DNA of 64,000 nucleotides from Hysterium pulicare CBS 123377 (Eukaryota; Ascomycota; Dothideomycetes; Hysteriales; Hysteriaceae). Below are positions 58,565 to 64,000 of the stretch, piece after piece (the first letter of the stretch is position 1; every line of letters starts with the position of its first letter). The notes beneath the pieces were generated by a model that searched no databases, was not told the DNA's origin, and saw nothing but the letters and a program-made list of their open reading frames with translations. Where the stretch lies: positions 87,331 through 151,330 of the forward strand of contig AJFK01000068.1 in assembly GCA_000467715.1 (NCBI GenBank), written 5' to 3'. Made by a program: the position numbers and the translations under genes.

Positions 58565-59213
58565 CTAAGGTGCAGGGTTCTCCTTGACCAAGTTACGTAT
58601 CTTCTTATCATACGCGGCCCTGTCCTTCTTGAACAAATTGAAAGCATCCGCTTGAGCTGGTGATTCGGGATTGGGCTCATCCAAAAGTGACTGTATGCCG
58701 AGAAGGATCTCTTTTATCGTTATGGCGGGCTTCCATCCTTCCTCCTCATTAAGAATTGACAGGCACACGGTGCCGGAGGGATAAACGTTAGGATGGAATA
58801 GTGGCGGAACAAATTTGCCTATTCTGCGTGAACACCCTGGTTTCTCCAAATTTGATACGGTGAGTTGCTTACACTTTGGTGGTTTGGTGGGATATTCTAG
58901 ATTCTGTTAGCTAGAGGTACATTTTGTTGATAACAAGTTCACAAGATTTTTGCTGCGTACCTTCCGGAAAAGTGACTTCAAGCTTGAACAAGCCGCCCTC
59001 CCACAGAGTCTTCTCTTTGCCCGGCACACCGCACTCCCATTTTTTAAGGTCCATTGCGCCTTGAGGCGTGCGCACGGGTTTAGCGAAGAAACCGAAGGGA
59101 TGATCGCGTCGCCATTGCTTACTGTGCCTCGATATTAGTGACATAGACGGTAGATAGGGATGGAACATAATTGCCTACCGCTCCTCTGAGAGTCGATTCT
59201 GGCACAGCGACAT
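58565..59213 (-). CDS. UBC9: SUMO-conjugating enzyme E2
   Basis: This E2 transfers SUMO from the E1 to target lysines. Four exons join in frame: 59213-59179, 59121-58961, 58896-58873 (24 bases) and 58818-58565. They give 157 residues, exactly the family length. The start at 59213 gives [20 protein letters not shown], the conserved N-terminus; a shorter frame from an ATG inside intron 1 would lose it. The 24-base exon encodes EYPTKPPK, and the next exon continues [19 protein letters not shown] with the catalytic cysteine after the HPN motif. The last stretch ([20 protein letters not shown]) is typical of Ubc9/Hus5. Confidence 0.95.
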
Positions 59214-59705
59214 AGCGACAGCAAGGCTAGTCGTCCAAATGTCGAAGTTGTGGCAGAGCTTCCTAGAAGAGAGCACAAGCCTAATTCCAAGATCGAGCTA
59301 GGTGAAAGTGTGCAAAATGTCGGACGAGGTTGATGGAAGCTAACCCGGGGTTGGTCGCAGGAGGGTTTGTGAAGTGCAGTGAAGTCGAGGTGAAGAAGTG
59401 GAAGTGGAAGAGAAAGTGGCAGTCGGGTGGCAGTGGTAAGAGTCACGTGCATCATGGAACTGTGGCTGGTGAGCGCTGAATCCACCCCACATCAACCCCT
59501 CCTCCTGTGCGTCAGTGCGTAGCTAGGGGAATGGCCGAGGCTGGAGTTACGTAGGTAGTGCGGTAGTCAAGAGCACGTTACCCGGCAGCCACTTTGGAAG
59601 CGCAAAGCCTATTATCTGCACAGTATACTCCGGATGCCCTAAAAGAAGCACAGATAGCTACACCTTGGCCTCTGCATGCAACAAGAACTGCACACTAGGT
59701 AAATC
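59214..59705. other. Divergent promoter, UBC9/PEX19
   Basis: This is a 492-base shared upstream region with a CACGTG box at 59444-59449. No gene is present. Confidence 0.5.
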
Positions 59706-60742
59706 ATGACCGGGAAGGCGCCCGACACGCAGGTAGAGCCCGCTGTCGAACCTGCAGCACCAGACCCAGAGGAAGACGATCTTGATGACTTAGACGGTCT
59801 GTAATCTCCGCGGCTGCAACCAAGATCCTTCCGAGCTGACTGGAGCTACAGACGTGTTGGATGAATTTGCAGCGACCAAGTTTGATTCAAAAGCGCCTGC
59901 TCCCGCTGCATCAGGCCCTGGGCGGCCGATGACAGCTTCAGCTTCAGCTTCAGCTCCAGCTGCATCCCTGCCTAACGACGATGAATTCGCAAGAGAGCTG
60001 CAGGCTGGCATGGCCGACCTCCTTGGGGAATTAGAATCGTCTCCAGAGCTTCAGAGGCAGTTCGAAAACATGGTCAAGGAGCTAGGAGACGCCACTGTCT
60101 CGACATCCATGGACACAGCTTCCAAAGAAGAGCAGACTTCTAACAAACCGTCAGCTGCCAAAGCCGCAGAGCAGTCGTTCCAGGAAACGATAAAAAAGAC
60201 CATGGAGAGAATGCAGGAATCTGGAGACCAGGCCAGCGCGGCCGCTACGTCGGCCGATTCTGATGACATCCTTGCGCAAATGCTAAAGGAGATGGAAAAG
60301 GGCGGCTTCGACGGCGAGGGCAGCGATGAGGATTTCTCAAAGATGTTAATGGGAATGATGGAGCAACTGACGAACAAAGAAATCCTATATGAGCCGATGA
60401 AAGAACTCTATGATAAATTCCCAGCCTGGCTGGAGCAGAATAAGGACAAGGTTGATCAGGATGATCTGAAGAGGTACATGGAGCAGCACAATCTAGTCAC
60501 GGAGATCGTCAGCAGGTTTGAAAGAACTGGATATTCGGATTCTAATAGTTCAGATCGCGAGTACATCGTAGAGAGGATGCAGAAGGTAAATTAGTCTATG
60601 TCATTTGAATATCCTTCTAGTTAGGCGACTAACATGATGATAGATGCAAGCCGCAGGATCACCGCCGCCCGATCTAGTCGGTGATATGAATGCAGCGCAA
60701 GAAGCTTTGGGTGAGCTAGACGCGGGCTGTCCCCAACAATAA
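59706..60742 (+). CDS. PEX19: Peroxisomal membrane-protein import receptor Pex19
   Basis: This cytosolic chaperone and receptor brings membrane proteins to peroxisomes and docks on Pex3. Three exons (59706-59796, 59852-60585, 60644-60742) give 307 residues. The acidic N-terminus (EEDDLDDLDDVLDEFAATKF) is the Pex3-binding part. A block GMADLLGELESSPELQRQFE and the C-terminal helical domain with LYEPMKELYDKFPAWLEQNK bind cargo. The third exon, easily missed, adds the end GELDAGCPQQ, a CAAX box for farnesylation as in other Pex19 proteins. A hexanucleotide repeat near 59935 encodes an Ala/Ser run. Confidence 0.95.
59935..59958 (+). repeat. Hexanucleotide repeat in PEX19
   Basis: Three copies of GCTTCA and one GCTCCA in tandem encode an Ala-Ser run in the linker after the Pex3-binding region. 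Length variation would be in frame. Confidence 0.7.
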
Positions 60743-60913
60743 ACTCCTTCAACCCCCTTACAAACCTTTCAAGCTCCCAAACATCCCCATGTAATACTTT
60801 CTACATCATAAAGCTTGGCGCAAACCCATATTATGAAAGCCTCGCATCCGTGCCATACGCCAATGCCCCTACGCCAAAAATGCAACCCAATCAAGAGACA
60901 ACAGGCTTAATCC

Positions 60914-61554
60914 TCAGGACGTATCCATTGCGTCCAACTCATCTTCTTTTGTCTTAGGGACTTGGAAGTCCTCAGCAGCAAGATAGTCCATGAAAAGCTT
61001 ATCATAGTCTTCATCGTCACTTCCGTAGTGTTGCGAGGAACAATCCGGAGGATCATTATAGTCTCCCTCCATCGCCGAAACAAGCGCATGCACCTCATGG
61101 TTTTCTTGTTCCAGGATCAAGTCCACTTCCTCTTCCTCTTCTTCTTGCATTTGCCGTTGACGTTGTTTATGTGGAGGTATCATCTGTGACTGTTGCGACC
61201 AGACCATGTTCTGACTGGTGGATGATGAGTGTTCTGCCATGATATCCTCCGGGTCGACTTCGATGTTGGGTGCCTGCTTTGCTTTCTCTGCCTCCCACCG
61301 CCTCTGGCCTGAGATGAAATCTAAGCGTTGTATCTACGCGAGCGTTTAGCAGAGTTCACAGTGCTCGGGGCGAAAGGCCTCACCTGATCGCCACGCGAGA
61401 CCCATCTTCGGTCGTCTCGCTCTTGCTGAACTTTCTTGAGGAACAAATCGCGTCGCCGCTCCTTGACCGCATCAGGACTCTGCGCAATCGGCGGTTGCTT
61501 GATTAACCGTTTGCTGTATGGCAACTTCTTCCGTCCTTCTGAGCTCGAGGCCAT
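60914..61554 (-). CDS. Conserved fungal protein of unknown function
   Basis: I do not recognise the family. Two exons (61554-61384 and 61333-60914) join in frame and give 196 residues. The N-terminal half is basic and helical (GRKKLPYSKRLIKQPPIAQS, VKERRRDLFLKKVQQERDDR). The splice continues IQRLDFISGQRRWEAEKAKQ. The middle has a glutamine-rich stretch and a polyglutamate run before VDLILEQENHEVHALVSAME. The C-terminus is acidic with YGSDDEDYDKLFMDYLAAED. No membrane segment is present. The basic/acidic split and the short acidic-aromatic motif suggest a nuclear protein-binding factor, which is inference only. The gene converges on PEX19. Confidence 0.65.
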
Positions 61555-62349
61555 TGCAGGGCGCTCGTATGTGCGCGAGCAAGCATTGGCAGATAGTACT
61601 GAAAGTGGTGATGGACGTGGGGGGGTATGAATGTTGTGGAGCAGCCAAGGGTTTGCGGTAAGAATCATGGTGATTACAGTAGATTGCACGCAGGCATAGA
61701 GAGGACGGTGGTGTTGACAAAAAAGGTTCAAGTGTGTACAAGATGTTGAAGAGCCGTGGATGCAGAAGACGCGAGCGCGTCGCCGGTAAGTACCTAGTAA
61801 GTAAGTACCAGAAAGGGCAAACCCGCTCAACGCCAAGCAAGTTGTTGATCATCACGCAAAGCGAGCCTCTGAAACCGCAACGTGGAGCAGAATTCATGGC
61901 TGATTTACTCATTCCTTTTCAGTCTCGTGTATTATCATGAACGGGTCCGGCTGCTTTCCCAAGTTTCAATGCTCACGCACAAGGTATCCATTCTGCTCTA
62001 CCGTCCAGACCCAGCTTCCCAGCATTCATCATCCTAATCATTGCACCATTATGGCTGCATTATACCTCTCAATGTTGCAGTGGGCTTAACGTGTATTTCC
62101 AATCACTTCCGCTATCTCTTTCCGACAAACTGGCCGTCTTTCACTTGATATTAATAATATAGTAATTTGCAACCTCAATCCGTAAAGCAATATACACGGA
62201 GTGTTGATTTCCCCAGTTCCTGGCTCCGGCTGGTAGCACACTCTAATGTCCGTATTCCGAACTTTCATCTATCAGATATAAAAGTGCTCCTCTCCGGACC
62301 ATTCTGCATCTTTTCGGTTTATTTCCAGTTTCCGTACACTCCATCCATC
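61555..62349. other. Divergent upstream region of the AA9 gene
   Basis: This lies between the start of the unknown minus-strand gene and the AA9 gene. A long minus-strand frame at 61472-61912 is not supported. A TATAAAAG box lies at 62277-62284. Confidence 0.5.
62277..62284 (+). promoter_or_regulatory. TATA box of the AA9 gene
   Basis: TATAAAAG lies 66 bases upstream of the AA9 start codon, followed by a pyrimidine-rich leader. A canonical TATA box fits a strongly inducible gene such as a cellulase-type enzyme. Confidence 0.45.
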
Positions 62350-63676
62350 ATGTTTATTCATGTTGCTCTTGCGGTTACTCTGTTCCAGACAAGCGCTTAT
62401 TGCCATACATTCATTTGGGTAAGTATCGAACACTCCGTCCAATCCATTCCTGCTTTAACAATCATTTGGTCTTGCGTCAGGGCGTCTATGTCAATGGCGT
62501 TGATCAAGGTCTCTTCCGAGGCATTCGCACACCAGCATACAATGGTCCACCTGGCGGTGGTGGCTACGCAAACTCACCCGTAAAAGACTTGACTTCGATC
62601 GATATGCGTTGCAATGTTATGGGAGATAAGCAGTCCCCAGATACTATCCACGTAGCGCCAGGCGATAACCTGACTTTCGACTGGTGATTTTTCTTTCCAC
62701 GATATGTAGAGGTTCACGTCTGATGGCAAGAAGGCATCACAACTACAGAAATTCGACAGACGATGTTATTGCGAGCTCCCATCATGGTGATTCAAGACAA
62801 ATCCTCCTCTAACAGGAACTTGGTTCAGCACCCGAGGCTAATTCAACGATTAGGCCCTGCTATGGTCTATATGTCCCCGGATCCACCTACTGATGACTCC
62901 TTTGTGAAAATATGGCATGAAGGCTTATATGACTTGGGGAAATGGGCAACGACAGCCGACATCGCAAAGAATGAGGGCCACATGAATGTTCGGATACCTG
63001 TTGAATTGAAGCCTGGACAGTATGTTTTTTGGCCCATCATTTTCTTCTCGCTGCATAGGAACTGATTCATGTTTGTAATGCAGCTACCTCGTGAGAGCCG
63101 AGATGGTAGGTCTGCACGAAGGCGAGGTATCGTATGAAGAAAATCCAAGACGCGGTGCTCAATTCTATCCCAACTGCGTTCAGGTAGAGATTACTGGGAA
63201 CGGCACAGTGGAACTTCCAAAAGGGGTGTCATTCCCCGGCGCCTATTCGTACGATGATCCAGGGGTTGTTTACGATGCAAGTAGCTCTGCAAACTTAACA
63301 TTAATCTGAGCTGACGATATCGAGGTTTACTGTTCCACTGCAACCATAGCACCCACAAAGTCTTGCGTTACAACTTATGAAATTCCAGGTGAATCCTTCA
63401 TGGTTTCTTGCTTTATTCAGCTGTAAAACACATGTGCTTTATACTAATAGAAAGTAAGGACCTACCGTATGGTCGGGTGCGTGGCCATCGACCACGTCTA
63501 TCCCACTTAGCGGAGATGCTGGTGCCACAGTGGCTCCGGCATGGTCTACGTGGATTCAAAAATCAGTTGTAACGTCAGCAACGTTCGCACATAGCGAAAC
63601 CATAACTGTTCTAGGAACATCTTCATACATGGCAAAGTGGTCAAATACTTACCAGACACCGGCCCCGACATCCTGA
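62350..63676 (+). CDS. AA9 lytic polysaccharide monooxygenase
   Basis: This secreted copper enzyme oxidatively cleaves cellulose or related glucans. Seven exons join in frame: 62350-62418, 62481-62683, 62734-62786, 62854-63019, 63084-63280, 63350-63388 and 63459-63676. They give about 314 residues. The signal peptide ends at TSAYC and leaves His19 as the first residue of the mature protein, one arm of the copper histidine brace. The second histidine lies in DDVIASSHHGPA (about residue 108). The axial tyrosine is in GAQFYPNC. Exons 6-7 restore the family end YEIPGPTVWSG; without them the protein would stop early at 63309. A Ser/Thr-rich tail of about 60 residues follows, with no CBM1. Confidence 0.88.
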
Positions 63677-63739
63677 AGATATTCGGCACGCCTTGTTTGA
63701 CTGACTGTTCGAGGGGAAAGAGCACCGGAAAAAACGAGA

Positions 63740-64000
63740 CCTAGTTAGTGTAATAATGAACATGAAAGCTATGAGTTAAAATATCCACCTATGTAGTTTT
63801 AATTAGGTATAAAGCAATGTTTGTAGACTCTATAGTAAGAAATATTTTAAGTTAAAGTATAACTATTTGAATAAAGCATTTCTATTTTTAAATACAATTA
63901 AAAAATCTTTAAAACTTTATTTATAAAGTATTAAAATACTTAAAAAATACTATAATACTTTATTTAATTTTTTTATTTTTTTATTTATTTATTTATTTAT
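63740..64000. repeat. AT-rich low-complexity tract at the right edge
   Basis: Base composition changes sharply about 100 bases after the AA9 stop. The last 220 bases are almost only A and T, with runs such as TTAAAATACTTAAAAAATAC and a terminal TTTA tandem repeat from about 63978. This looks like the edge of an AT-rich isochore, the typical product of RIP mutation of transposons in ascomycetes. No element can be identified from this short piece. Confidence 0.7.

Noticed and set aside
1-64000. Transposons, CRISPR arrays, rRNA and tRNA genes
   Set aside because: I saw no terminal repeats with transposase or reverse-transcriptase motifs, no regularly spaced repeats, and no clear tRNA B-box with a matching cloverleaf. 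Small RNAs cannot be excluded by eye.

Overview
The window is nuclear DNA of a filamentous ascomycete (Pezizomycotina). It carries about 28 protein genes, nearly all split by short introns of roughly 45-180 bases with GT...AG ends and a CTAAC/CTGAC-like branch site. The proteins are typical of moulds: an AA9 lytic polysaccharide monooxygenase, a GH92 mannosidase, a Zn2Cys6 regulator, GPI-anchored enzymes and a fungal Hv1-type proton channel. I cannot fix the genus. I saw no rRNA, tRNA, CRISPR array or recognisable transposon, and every gene call comes from reading translations and splice sites by eye.

Left part (1-14.2 kb): a gene-poor edge, then an EamA/SLC35-type transporter, a GPI-anchored PLC-like phosphodiesterase, a small unknown membrane protein, an EthD-like double-barrel protein, the mitochondrial Holliday-junction resolvase CCE1, a SWIM-RING protein and adenylosuccinate lyase (ADE13). 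Centre-left (15-32.3 kb): a secreted GH92 alpha-mannosidase, an Ecm25-like Sec14-RhoGAP protein, chorismate synthase (ARO2), a Zn2Cys6 regulator, mevalonate diphosphate decarboxylase (MVD1), cytochrome c heme lyase (CYC3), an ER-type J protein and a small unknown membrane protein.

Centre-right (32.6-50 kb): the E4 ubiquitin ligase UFD2, a 2.5 kb gene-free stretch, the Rho1 GTPase with an unusual K-Ras4B-like CVIM tail, a GPI-type aspartic protease, the SNARE PEP12, the nuclear-envelope protein NDC1 and the pseudokinase SCY1. Right part (50-64 kb): a large PHD-finger plus winged-helix nuclear protein, a voltage-gated proton channel, the poly(A)-binding protein PAB2, the SUMO E2 UBC9, the peroxin PEX19, an unknown acidic protein and an intron-rich AA9 monooxygenase. 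The window ends in an abrupt AT-rich, low-complexity tract.

Most genes are housekeeping and there is no biosynthetic cluster. Several are arranged head to head with 300-500 bases between them (MVD1/CYC3, J protein/small membrane protein, PEP12/NDC1, proton channel/PAB2, UBC9/PEX19), so shared promoters are likely. The most interesting items are the proton channel, the PHD/winged-helix protein, the Rho1 CAAX box, in-frame introns that could be retained, an apparent presequence without an AUG in front of CCE1, and the AT-rich right edge.
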